Position numbers and translations under genes: made by a program. A stretch of DNA of 64,000 nt, taken from Tuctoria greenei (Eukaryota; Streptophyta; Magnoliopsida; Poales; Poaceae). The DNA is taken from assembly GCA_036927565.1 (NCBI GenBank), contig JAYESD010000005.1:8586565-8650564 (forward strand), in the 5' to 3' direction. This document shows positions 1 through 10,525 of the stretch, piece after piece (positions within the stretch are counted from its first letter, which is position 1; each line of letters opens with the position of its first letter). A model generated the notes under the pieces. That model ran no database searches. It had not been told where the DNA came from and saw only the letters and a list, made by a program, of their open reading frames with translations.

Positions 1-466
1 AGCTTCCGCCTACCTTGTGGGCAAACAGGACAACTCCAAAGCGGTCAACTGGAGAGACACCCTTCTTCCTGGTGTACGGAGCCGAAGCAGTCCTTCCTCC
101 TGAAATTACCTTGGGGTCACTCTGGGTTCGGACCTTCGACGAAGCCACGCAGGACCGTATCCGGCGTGAAGACCTTGACCTCGTTGAAGAGGGAAGTTGT
201 CGAGCAGCTGTTCAAAATGCATGATATCGCCAAGCGCTCCGGCGCTATCACCAAAGGCATGTGCATAACCGATAGCTCGAGGAAGGTGATCTGGTGCTAC
301 AGAGAATACAAACTCGAGAAGGGTTAAACAAGCTTTCCCCAGCTGGGAAGGACCCTTTCGAGTGATCAAAGTATCCTGTCCCGGATGCGTTTGCTTGGCA
401 ACCGAGGATGGGACACCGCTCCCTAATCCTTGGAACATTGAGCACCTCCGTAAGTTCTACGCTTAA
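1..466 (+). pseudogene. gypsy pol 3' end (integrase C-terminal region), degenerate
   Basis: This is the last part of a Tat polyprotein. The first frame reads through WANRTTPKRSTGETPFF and YGAEAVLPPE, which match the same stretch of element 2, then runs on as VRTFDEATQD. In element 2 a stop interrupts that point, so the two copies carry different lesions. A stop after residue 69 (222-224) and later frame changes break the copy. The natural C-terminus is visible as PNPWNIEHLRKFYA followed by TAA at 464-466. The integrase core lies upstream of the window. Not functional as it stands. Confidence 0.8.
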
Positions 467-1728
467 TACCACGGAGGTGAGTCTGTAATTACGTATGATG
501 TATGTTATAGTGTCATTGTACAAAGTCAGGTAGCTCCTCTGGGAGAACAACCGGACCTTTCCCGAAAGGTCCGCAAAGTTCAGGCAACACTTGACACGGT
601 CTTAGAACTAAAAGTGTAGCTAGTTACCATGGGTCAAACAAGAAATGCAACACACTTAGCTTGGTTCCGTACCCTAAGAGTGTACTTGTTTCCCCTGTAC
701 CCCAGAACTATAATGAAAGGCATCATTATGTGAAAACAGACTCCCCGTACATTTATTTTGTACAGGCTCATTCTTTTTTATTTTTCTCTTTCTTGTCTAT
801 AACAAAGTTGTGCAATTCTCAAGAAACTTTAGCTCGAGCAATTCATATATAATTCATGTTCCTTTGTTAATTCTTTCGGGTCTTAACATTGTTAAATGTC
901 CAATCTAGGTCCGGAGTGTGCTATCGACTTAGTCTGGTCCTACACCCTAAGTACGCCACTCTACCTACACCCCGGCAGGCCTGAGTAAGCTGAGTCCAAA
1001 AAACGATCACACCTGGAGAAAACAAGCAAATGCACTTGATTGTATATAGAATTGCAATCGACCTAAAAATTTCTTTCGGGAATACTAAGCCGCAAATGAG
1101 TTATAGATAAGAAACATATTTTACTGTTTTTATTGACTTCAGTGTGCAGGAAAAATAAAAATTTCATGATGATGGTCGATGATGCCGGAGCTATCAAAGT
1201 TTCGACATCCCCTAAGGTGGCCTGCTGTCGATGTTTTAAACATTGATAGTAGGCATTGCCGAAGCTATCAAGTTTCAACAAAGCCAGGGAGCCAACCGTC
1301 AACGTGAAGAAAAGATGGTAGAAGGACACCCCAATGGGGTCTGCTATCGACGCTCTACGTGTTGACAGTGGTCGCTGCTGGAGTTACTAAGCTCCAACAA
1401 CCCCAGAGGGCCAACTGTCTCTAAGTGTTGACAGTGGTCGCTGCCGGAGCTACTAAGCTCCGACAACCTCATGGGGCTCCTGCTGTCGATGACTTCGGAC
1501 CTACACTCTACAAGGTCGAAGCACGCAAGTCTTCAACAAAATGCTACATCCTTTTGGTACATGTTCGCAATCAAATTGTGAACATCTACCAGGGGGCCAA
1601 GTGAGACAAAGGTTGAAGACAAAAAATGAAATTCATAAATTTCTTGGAATTCATTCATCTGAGGACAAGAGGTTACAAAATTGGAGAAAAGAAGAGAAGA
1701 TACAAGTGGGAGCTACAAGGAGAAAGTC
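467..1728. other. Tat element 1 spacer between pol and the antisense gene
   Basis: This is about 1.26 kb of non-coding DNA between the pol stop and the end of the convergent antisense gene. It has AT-rich and pyrimidine-rich stretches (740-800) and the stem-loop repeats listed separately. Element 2 has a similar spacer at 58012-59330. Short frames here are chance. Confidence 0.7.
1180..1500. repeat. tandem stem-loop repeats in the Tat spacer (copy 1)
   Basis: Degenerate units repeat a core such as GGAGCTACTAAGCTCC, an inverted repeat with arms GGAGCT/AGCTCC and loop ACTA. Each core is followed by (G)ACAACCnC and alternates with GTGTTGACAGTGGTCGCTG. The clearest cores lie near 1375-1400 and 1440-1470, with decayed ones near 1185-1200 and 1258-1275. 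The paralogous spacer at 58740-59080 has the same units. Confidence 0.75.
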
Positions 1729-4700
1729 CTAGATCCTACGGAAGAACGAGGCAACCTTCTCGGCAACCTCCGACACGCTAGCCTTGGCGGCATCTCCCTC
1801 TCCGTCGATGGGACCTTCAAGCACCGGATCTAGTGGGAAGTGAGGATCCCGACTTGTGTAGCATGTCAGCATGTACTCTTCGACGTTCTGCGCAAGGGAT
1901 TTTCCTTCAGTCTCCCACTGACCCGCGATGACATCACCCATCTTGTTGAGTTTATCGCCAGTCGAGCTCAACACTTTCAACGCCTGGTCCAGCTCCGGCT
2001 CCGGATCGTCCGAATGTACGGGACTAAAACCTAGCGGCATCACGCGTCATTGGCTTTAACCAAGAAGTCTCATACTTGTTGGGACTCTGCAGCCCTTGAG
2101 CCTCGCATCTCTTTCAAGTACCTCTTGGTCGCCGCAAGCTCCAAACCCTCGCGGGCAAGGCGCTCAACCTCTTTGGCGTGCTGCTGAATCCTTTCAGCAA
2201 CTTGCTTTTCGAGGTTGGTAAGCTCCTCTTCCCAAACGTGGATCTTGTTCTGGCGTTCAAACAGGTCTCTCTCCCGGCCCCACACTTTCTTCTCCCTGGC
2301 AGCAACTTCGTTCTCCCTCTTGGTGAGGTCATGTCCCCGCTGCCAGGCCTTCTTCTCCTCGCTCTCGCAGAGCTCCTCCAGCTTCTTGGTGCGCTCCGTG
2401 AGGCTCTTATCGCCCAGAGCCAGCCTTTGGGCGAGCTCCTCTTCCCTCTTCATGGGGTCATCCCTCAACTCCAGGAGTTTCTGCTCTTCATCTTCGAGCT
2501 TCTTCTCCCGCTCCTCAAGAGCCTCTCGACGCTTGACGAGGATCTCGTGGATGGTACTGAGCTGCTCCTGGCGATCATTTGCTACTTCATTAGCAGCCAC
2601 GGCCTGTTCGTGGATGGCCCGGGACTGTTTGTCAAGGGATCGTACCATGCTTTACCTCTCGTCCAGCAGCTGGACCCAGTACTCCATCCGCACCTTCTCT
2701 CTCTTGACCCACTCCTTGTCGTCAGCCAGCCTTGTTTGCACCAGCTTGGTCTCGAATTGGAGCCGGTTGCGCCACCTCCTAAGGGTTTGGCGCTCCTCCT
2801 CGAGGGCCTTGCTGTCGTGATAAAAGGCAAGCTGGACCTGACGAAGACTGGAGCAGGCGTTGTCGATAGATAATGACAGGGGGATCGGCTCCGGACCTGT
2901 GGGGGTCCTCTCCGCTGACTCCAGCGGGTTCTCCATAATAAAAATTGGGTCCCACTCTACAAGAGCGGTCCCCTGAGCTTCCGCGGCACTAGGGTCGCCC
3001 TCCAGGACAGCCTCAGTCGCCGCCGAGGAAGGTCCTGCAACGGAAGTTTCTACCTCTGGAGTCGGCTCCAAAGGTCCCGCCGCCGGGTCATCAGCAACTG
3101 GTCCCTCAAGCAAAGGGTCGGTCGCCTTTTCTTGACACCCTGGCTCAAGCGCGGGTACCTTCGGAACTACCACCACCTCCGGGGCAGGAGTTGAAGATTA
3201 GGCCGGAGCTGAGGCCACCTCTGGCTCTGATGCTGGTGCCTCCTCCCCTGCCGGTTCAAGCGCCAGGGCTTCGACCTTCGCCGGTTCGGGCGTCGGCACC
3301 TCCGCGACAACTGGCTCAGGCACCGGAACTTCATCAACCACCGGCTCTACCGCGGGGGCTTCAATAACATCTGGCTCTAAAGCCAGAACTGCAGCTACCT
3401 CCGGCTCTGAGGCCAGAGCGTACGTCATCACAACATCCAAAACTGGAGCTTCAACCTCCGGAGCTGGTGCCGCTGGTACATCGTCATTCTCGTGGTCCGG
3501 CGCTACCACGGGAGCATCGGGAGATGAGTCGAGGTCAAGAACCACGACAGCCGGCGCCGGGGCGGCCGCGACCTCAGCCACCACCTGGGGCGGCACTTGA
3601 ACTGGAGCCGGAGCCTCCGCCTGCACAGCATCAGCCGCTGTCGCAGGAACCGGAGCTTCACCCCTTTCTTGGATACCCTGTGGATGAAGGACGAATAAAC
3701 TCAAGATATGATTACAACAAAAATGACAAACTGAGGTAAAGAAGCAAATTTACCTTGGAAGGCTTCCACTCCAGCTAGCGTGGAACCTCTTCGCCGGACG
3801 CTCAGAGTTCGACCCAGTCACAACTAGGGTAGTAGCTCCGGAAGGCCCTCTGGAACTTGCTACTGTCGCCAAAGATGTCTTGGTTGGGGCCTTCCTCGAC
3901 TCAGAAGGACCCTCAGACCTAGAGCCCTTCGCTGGCTCCGGCGCCGGAGTCACCTGGGCAGAGCTGGCGTTCCGGGGAGACGCCGATGCTGGAGTGGTTG
4001 TCGCCGTAGAAGATCTCCCCCGCCGGGGAGAAGGAGCTGTTGTGGAAGGAGCAGGTCTGACGGGCCTCCCGTCAGAGTGCTTCAACTTCCTCTTTCGGCT
4101 GGAGGGCTCAGCCAACTCTTTCCCCTTGCCAACAACTTCAGCTCACTGTCTTGGGGCGGAAGCAGGGACAACCTCGGAAGCTCCGGGGATTGCCAACTTG
4201 GTGGTCGGACGCCTCTCAACTTCATCGAGGTCGTCAAGCACAGGCATCTTCAGCCGGAGCTCCCTGCTGAACTCCGCCTCCATGTTTAGAGGGAGGAAAG
4301 CTGCCGACGGAGTCAGGTCGTCGCCCTCAATGTTGATGTCATGCTGGAACTTCTTGAGATGAAGCTCCAAAGCAGCGCCTTCCAAATTGGACCTCAAACC
4401 GGTCTCAATCCAGTCATCGTCCATCACGTTGTTGAGGGCCCAGGCGAGCTTCTCCCTCTTCTTCAGCGGAGCCCACCTATTGACCAGGAAGTTGTAGAAG
4501 ACCGCCTTGGGGGGCACTCCTCCTTCCACACATTGGCGGATCCTGGTCAAGGCAGGGTTGAAGGCCTCCGACAGCACCAGAGCTTCACTCCAGGCGTCAG
4601 TGTCAACATTTGGGAGCCCTTCAGGCAGCTCCAGCTTCTCGTGCTCCTTTGTCATGACGACAATCCAATCCTTATTCCATCGTCCCACTTGCCGGAAGGG

Positions 4701-5134
4701 AACGACCTCAAGTACTTGTAGGGGCATTTCTTGCGCTTCACAAAATAGTAGAAGCCAAGATACTCGTCACTCTTGCTGGTAGTGTGGATGGTGAAGAAGG
4801 TGCGAAAAAGCTCGACGCAGGGGGGAATACCCATCCACATCTCGCAGAAGTGGACGAAAGTTGACACAAGAAGAATGGAGTGGGGGCCAAGGTGATACAA
4901 CTGCAGACCATAGAAGTCTAACAGCATCAAGAGAAAAGTGGGAAAAGGTGGGATCGGTCTCACCACAGCGTACGCAGAAAAGTACACCATGTCGTCGGCG
5001 CGCTCCTTCTTGAACGGGAGCTTGCCAGCGCAGACCAGGTGGTTGAAGGAGTCGTTGGACCACCCCATGTAGGTCCGGACCTTCTTCAAATCTCCGTCGG
5101 TCGTGAGATGGCTCTTGCGGAGACCCAACTCCAT
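1729..5134 (-). pseudogene. antisense gene of the Tat element: transposon-domain and coiled-coil protein (copy 1)
   Basis: A multi-part gene runs antisense to pol and convergent with it. The ATG at 5134 was chosen because both copies begin MELGLR there. Residues about 1-330 carry a domain I recognise as 'putative gypsy type transposon' (MGWSNDSFNHLV, FYGLQLYHLGPHSILL, NRWAPLKKREKLAW). A basic KRKLKH and a Ser/Pro-rich region follow. A 76-nt intron (3753-3678, AG|GTAAAT to CCACAG|) separates this from a Pro/Glu/Val repeat region with units like VEPVVDEVPVPEP (3200-3670). A Leu/Glu/Lys coiled coil follows (2070-2650), then an acidic tail ending FFRRI at 1729. Frame changes (near 4690, 4140, at the splice junction and near 3180) make this copy defective. 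The function is unknown. Some large grass gypsy families, such as maize Grande, are known to carry antisense ORFs. Confidence 0.7.
3678..3753 (-). other. predicted intron of the antisense Tat gene (copy 1)
   Basis: Read on the minus strand, the sequence goes CTTCCAAG|GTAAATTTG to TCATCCACAG|GGTATCC, 76 nt. Copy 2 keeps both junctions (61469-61391, 79 nt) although the intron interior differs. In copy 2 the join restores the long downstream frame. In copy 1 a one-base loss just after the acceptor shifts it. Confidence 0.6.
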
Positions 5135-5673
5135 CACAGCACGGCGGGGCGAGAGAGGAAAAGCAAGCGAAAGTTTGGAGGATTCAAGCGCAAGTTCAAA
5201 TGAAGGCGTAAGGAATCCCCAAACGGTGCGCGCTTTCCTTCTTAAGTAATCCCCCGCAACGCTTGGATGGAAACCGCAGAAGGGCCAAGGATACAGTTCA
5301 AAAATTTCACCCTGCCAATGACAAGGGAGCCCGGGACCACCTAGACGATCAAGTCGAGGTCCTTACCCCAGGCGAACAGTTGTCATGATGAGAGGCGGGA
5401 AACCCGAGGGTGGCAGCCTGACAGGGCGCGCGGAACCGATACGGTTTTTGTATTGGGAACCGACGACCTTTAATTGCGTGAGATCCGCACGCGCAGATCT
5501 CACCTACCGCATCCTGAAGAAGCCACGCGAAGATGGTTTAACTGCGAACCACCACCGCAATGGCACATCCAATAACCTTTGAAGACACAGCGCAGAAATC
5601 GAAGGATGGACCCACCTCCGGCAGAACGACTTAATCCAAAAGGTCTCTCCCAAAGGTGGGCCCAGTGGGCCAC
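5135..5673. other. Tat element 1: region between the antisense gene start and the 3' LTR
   Basis: This 540-bp non-coding stretch should hold the leader or promoter of the antisense gene (read leftwards) and the element's polypurine tract next to the LTR (about 5652-5673, CAAAGGTGGGCCCAGTGGGCCAC). It matches 62851-63388 in element 2. No TATA box is clear for the antisense gene. Confidence 0.6.
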
Positions 5674-6532
5674 TGTCGGTACCCTGCGTACCGGATGCCC
5701 TTTGGGACTGCAAAGAGCACAAAGGAACTCCACCTGTCTGAGTTAACGACCTCCGAAGGCCCCACGTGTCATACGGAACCGGACCTGCCTCCCTTCTATG
5801 GTTAGTCCCAGTGCCGCCACGTGTATCATAAAATTGGAGCTACATTCCATACACGGGAAAGCTCCAAACTAGATACCTGTATGGCACCCCCGGACCTAAC
5901 CCCCGACAGAGGGAAGCTCCGGTACCGACACGTGTACAACAGCACCGGACCTACTCGTCCAAGACGGTAAGCTCTGGAGCTGCCACGCACCCAACCGTCG
6001 AACCTTCAACCTCAACAGGCAGATTGGTGGACCTCCACTGGCTCGGACCTTCAAGGAACATTAAAGACTCCAAGACATGATTATGTGTCATTAATGCTAT
6101 CTTAATGACACACGATCAGAGGACCCTTAATACCAGTAACGCCGCTATCAAGGCGCGTTACCACGCTGTTAAGTGGAATTAAGTACATTAATTGTGTATT
6201 AAGCATCAATATCCGCTAGGGCCACATGTCGGGCCAGGATGACGATGTAACAGCCAGCCCTTGTACTATAAAAGGACTAGTCGAGCGATACATAGAGAGG
6301 CTTCCACACGCGCCTAAGACTCCCAGACACTCTAGTCTTTCACACTTAAGTGCTCAGACGCTCAATACAACAAGAACACACACCCGTGGAGTAGAGTATT
6401 ACGCTCAGGCAGCCCGAACCACGTAAATACTCGTGTCAAGTCCCCACCTTCTTCTGAATCTCCGTGCGCCCTAACCGAACTACAAAACTCTGTAGGCTAC
6501 CAACGACAGTACCGGGAGAATTGCTGGAATCA
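5674..6532 (+). repeat. 3' LTR of Tat element 1 (3' end truncated)
   Basis: The LTR begins TGTCGGTACCCTGCGTACC and aligns throughout with the LTRs at 54136-55017 and from 63389. U3 contains several ACGTG cores (for example CCACGTGTCATAC, CCACGTGTATCAT, GACACGTGTACA). The core promoter is TATAAAAG at 6267. The hairpin around the TATA box is degraded in this copy. Element 2's LTR ends GGATCCAAACACCGATA, whereas this one stops near TGGAATCA, so about 10-15 terminal bases are missing. Confidence 0.85.
6267..6274 (+). promoter_or_regulatory. TATA box of the Tat element 1 3' LTR
   Basis: TATAAAAG in the context TTGTACTATAAAAGGACTAG is conserved in position with 54731 and 63984 in the other LTR copies. 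The flanking arms (GCCAGCCCTT and AAGGACTAGTC) no longer pair perfectly. Confidence 0.7.
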
Positions 6533-6536
6533 TCCT

Positions 6537-8075
6537 TTGATAGAGGTATTCAGTAATGTAATATCTACACCTTCTATAACCTATCATGTCGGGTTCAAAT
6601 GGGTTTTCGTCTGGAAACGGAATGAAAACAATGAGGTTGTGAGATACAAGGCAAAGCTAGTAGTACAAGGGTTCACGCAGAGACCCGACATTGATTTCAA
6701 TGAAACATATTCTCCGGTAATGAATGAAATAACTTTTCGATATTTTATATCATTGGTAATACAAAAGCATCTATCTTTGCAGTTGATGGATGTCGTGATT
6801 ACATACTTATATGAGTCACTAGATTCGGAAATATACATGAAAGTCCCTGATGAGATACCTGTACTGAATGAAAACGTAGAACGCAACATGTATTGTGTCA
6901 AGCTCAACAAGTCATTATATGTTTTAAAACAGTCTAGAAGGATGTGGTGTAGCCGACTGAAGGAGTTCCTTCTAAACAAAGTTTACTCTACTAATGATGA
7001 TTGTCCTTGTGTCTTCATACGCAAATCCTTAATTGGATTTTACATTATTTCAGTATATGTTGATGATTTAAATAAGATTGACACTGAGCTTGACATTAAT
7101 GAAGCTCGCGATCATATAAATATGGAATTCGAGATGAAGGATTTAGGTAAAACTAACTTTTGCTTAGGTTTACAACTGGAGCACCTTCAAACGGGCATTC
7201 TCGTACATCAATCGGCCTATGTCCAAAAAGTATTGGAGAAATTCAATATAGATAAAGTTTATCCATCTAAAACTTCGATGGTGGTAAGAGCCTTAGAATA
7301 GGATACAAATCCATTTCGGTCACACTAAGAAGGAGAAGAGGTATTGGGTTCTGAATACCCATACCTAAGTGTCATTGGAGCACTAATGTATCTTGCAAAT
7401 AATACAAGACCAGATATTGCATTTGCAGTAAATCTAGTAGCAAGATACAGTGTCGCTCCAACCATGCGTCATTGTAAAAGAGTTAAAGATGTTTTTAGAT
7501 ATCTTCAAGACACAACAAATCTAGGTCTTTTCTTTAATAAAAACTAAGATCTTAACCTCATTAGCTATGCTGATGTTGGATATTTAAGTGATCCCTATAA
7601 TAATAAATCTCGTACAAGATTCGTGTTTTCACACGGACAGACGGCAATATCATAGAAGTCTTCTAAACGGACTTTAATTGCTACGTCTTCAAATCAGTCT
7701 GAAATCATAGCATTATATGAAGCCGCACATGAATGTGCATGGCTACGTAGAGTGATTAACCACATTCAAGTCTCATGTGGCATTAGACCTATTGAGTAAC
7801 CTACCATTATCTATGAAGATAATGTAGTTTGCATTGCTCAGATGCAATCAGGTTATGTGAAAACTAATATCACTAAACACATAACACTTAAACTCTTTTA
7901 TCCACATGAACTTCAAGTGAATGGAGAAATTAATCTCCAACAAACGAAGTCGTGTGATAATTTAGTTGATCTATTTACTAAGTCTCTACCATAGTCTACA
8001 TTTTCTAAATGTGTCGATAGTATAGGTATGCGTCGACTTAGAGATTTACATGATTTAAGGAGAGCTTTATCATAG
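6537..8075 (+). pseudogene. copia RT-RNase H fragment
   Basis: The first frame (to 7301) carries the copia RT motifs GFKWVFVWKRNENNEVVRYK, KLVVQGFTQRPDIDFNETYSP, LMDVVITYLY and YVDDLN, the last being the YxDD box. The frame breaks near 7300, resumes at 7344-7547 (YLANNTRPDIAFAVN), and then continues with in-frame stops through the RNase H motifs (ISYADVGY, IIALYEAAHECAWLRRV, IYEDNVVCIAQ, NLVDLFTKSLP) to a TAG at 8073-8075. Several residues conserved in the family are changed. It is not functional. Confidence 0.8.
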
Positions 8076-8382
8076 AGCTACATGATAATAGCATCAAATT
8101 GTACTCTTTTTTATGTGAGTTTTACTTTTAGAATTTTTCTCAAGATAAGTTTTAACGAGGTAATGAGAATGCAAGATAATGTCCGTTTTTTATTTTTCCT
8201 ACGGGAGTTTTCATAGAAAAACAAATATGACATTTAAATGTTGTGGTTTTCTCCTTCTTTAACTATATTTTCAGAAGTTTTTACATAAGCATATACTAAA
8301 TATGTAAATCTTCAGATTTTTTCCACTGAATTTCTCGAAGATATTACTCATTCAATGCGGAGACCAAACGCTCAAGCGGGGG

Positions 8383-8573
8383 TATCATAAACCATATTAA
8401 ACATATGATCACTTGATAACTGCCATATAGTAGTTATTTTGTTCCTTTATAAGGGGGCACATCCCTCCAACATTGTATCTCCTCAACATGTATAAATAGA
8501 AAACAATGAATGAATAAAGAGTAACAATCATTTTACAACCATCTTTGTGCCTCTCTCAATTTTATTCACAACA
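8383..8573 (+). repeat. 3' LTR of the copia relic
   Basis: After the purine tract CAAGCGGGGG the sequence TATCATAAACCATATTAAAC begins an LTR of about 190 bp (canonical TG mutated to TA). It contains TATAAATAG near 8492, a likely polyadenylation signal GAATAAAG near 8513, and ends about ATTCACAACA. The boundaries are by inspection because no second copy is in the window. Confidence 0.6.
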
Positions 8574-8737
8574 ATTTCGGTTGCTGTAAATTGTTTCACT
8601 TTAAAAATCTCACAACTTACAGAGAATAATACAACTACTAAGTAATTTATTCGTCTCAAAAAAATTGTTGTTTTATAGTTAATTTTTGAACTACAAAACT
8701 ATAAGTTCGTCAGTAGAGAAGCGGAAGCGCCAAGCAG

Positions 8738-9860
8738 TTAGCAACGTAACGGACTGCGCTCAGAACAAGAAAAAAAATGGTGATTCGTACAAATCATACT
8801 TGGTTCAGGAAAGCTGCGGTGTACCACGCCGCAGAAGCTGATCTCATCTATCCTACAACCTATGCAGCTTTTCATCTGCTTGATTTGTTGAGCTGGCCTT
8901 ACTAAATACGAATGATGTCTTTGAACCAATAGGTCAGGTACTCCATTTCTACGAGTAGTATTTCCCTGCCTCACCAGTGTTGTCTGATACGGCATCAGAT
9001 ACTGTTTTGATGTGGCTCTCGCTTGGTCACCGAATAGCTGTTTGGCTGCTGCCTTGAGTTCAATCTCGCCCTAAAAAACAATGAGTTGCCCATTAGCCCA
9101 TTACACCAACCGAACTAAACCCCATTTAGAGCTCCAGCTATTGATGGAGTCAGTATTGTCCCCGCCGGAAGCAATGCTCCAGCAGCTATGGGTAGTCCAA
9201 CCTGCAAGTCCCTTAATTATATGAGATTGTGAAAGCAGAGGCAAGAGCAAGCAGTAGTTAAGCACTTAACTACTAATCTAGGTTGATAATATGTATGGTT
9301 CTATAATCCTAAAACTTAAGCCCAAAAGCATATCTGTGACAACGGTCAACAGCCTATCACAATCAAGTACGCCAAATATTGCAGAATCTGTACATGCTGT
9401 GGAACAAGAACAACACACTCCTTAGGATAATTCTTCATATTGTTTCTATAATTCTGTGTATGTGTGTGTGTGAGAGGAAGAGAGAGACGTACATTATTAT
9501 ACAGGAAAGCCCACCAAAGATTTTGCTTCACTGTCCTCATTGTTCTCTTTGCTCAAGTCCAAAGCATCAACAATCTGCACGGACGAATAAACGATCACAG
9601 CAGTTTTTTAAAGCAACAAGGGCAGGTGGAACAAAAAAACTTTACAGGGCAGTGAAAGAAATTATCTGAGATAATCTATTACCCATTAGTACAACTGAAG
9701 ATACATCACTAGCTGCACCAACACCACCACCACTCATTGGAACTCCGACATCAGCTGAAGCCAGTGCTGCAGCACCATAGCAACAAACTTGTGCCTTTTC
9801 TGAAGTTCAGATATGAACTTTTTCTCACGTGATTTAACTTCAGCAGGCACCTAATACACA
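8738..9860 (-). pseudogene. candidate 3' exons of the MBD-like gene
   Basis: Three coding-like blocks on the minus strand have plausible splice sites. At about 9855-9686, ATTAG| precedes VPAEVKSREKKFISELQKRH, with a frame change and then GAAALASADVGVPMSGGGVG to ATGG|GTAATA. At about 9206-9118, CTTGCAG| precedes VGLPIAAGALLPAGTILTPS and a TAG. At 9072-8738, TAG| precedes GEIELKAAAKQLFGDQARAT and a frame ending at 8738. I do not recognise these as a named domain, and they could belong to another gene fragment. Confidence 0.35.
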
Positions 9861-10403
9861 TTTGGTTGCATACACAGATAAGAAAATCATATTGAAAAGA
9901 CAATAGTTCCACTTAGATGTATCTTTTACGCTTATAAACATTTACACAGCCTCATATTTTCCTATTTTTGTTATTGTTATCTCTGAATTGTGTTTATCAT
10001 TATTGAAGTGTGTAACAGGAGTATGTGCTGTTTGGAAGAAAAAAAGTGGGAGCCAATTCAAGTGGATGAAGATGAGAACTGAGGATAATTGAAGTGATTG
10101 TTTTCCCTTTTGGATTGTTCGTTCTTGCAACAAATCTACATAACATGATACCTTGATGAAAATGAGAGACAAATTCGTATTATTCAGATGGTTCAATATA
10201 CTAGGCAGTAGAGTTTTAGATCATTCTGAAATTAATAGAAACACATAATCTGCAGAGTATTGCCTAGGTTATGTAAAGATGATATGCTCAGTGCAAATAA
10301 CAGTAAAAGGGACAGCTAGACAACATGTTCATTCAGGCACTTTCATTCCCTATATCGCCAATTTATTACAGAAAACTGAAGACTCACTTTAAGCGGGGAA
10401 AAT

Positions 10404-10525
10404 GAATATCCTGCCAAATTTACCTATAAAATATTCGTTTTCAATTAAAGAGGATTCATGGGAACACATAAAAGGATACACCCACACCCCTAACCAGAAC
10501 CAAGAATATCCTGCCAAATTTACCT
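10404..10525. repeat. 22-bp direct repeat, 100 bp period, duplicating a splice donor
   Basis: GAATATCCTGCCAAATTTACCT occurs at 10404-10425 and again at 10504-10525. The second copy spans the predicted donor of exon 3 (minus strand AG|GTAAATTTGG). The first copy keeps the same GT context. Confidence 0.85.

Larger units (their letters stand above)
1..6532 (+). mobile_element. Tat-lineage Ty3/gypsy retrotransposon, 3' portion (Tat element 1)
   Basis: The window opens inside an LTR retrotransposon. In order it holds the integrase C-terminus (to 466), a non-coding spacer with repeated stem-loops (about 1180-1500), an antisense gene (1729-5134) and a 3' LTR beginning TGTCGGTACC at 5674. The same order and closely related sequence recur at 57550-64000 in Tat element 2, which fixes the family and shows both copies lie in the same orientation. 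The dual RNase H visible in element 2 places the family in the Tat lineage. The 5' half is outside the window. The LTR lacks its last 10-15 bases and abuts a copia relic, so the 3' end was lost by deletion or recombination and no target duplication can be read. Confidence 0.9.
6533..8573 (+). mobile_element. Ty1/copia retrotransposon relic (5'-truncated)
   Basis: Only the RT and RNase H part of pol, the 3' untranslated region and one short LTR remain. The left edge is fused directly to the truncated Tat LTR, so integrase, protease, gag and the 5' LTR are gone. The pol sequence differs from the SIRE-type element at 12627, so this is a separate copia family. Its short LTR suggests a compact family of the Hopscotch size class (inference). 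Confidence 0.8.

Noticed and set aside
2178..2873. Long plus-strand frames (about 200-230 codons) opposite the coiled-coil region
   Set aside because: Leu/Phe-rich complement of a Glu/Lys-rich coiled coil. Copy 2 does not keep an equivalent frame.
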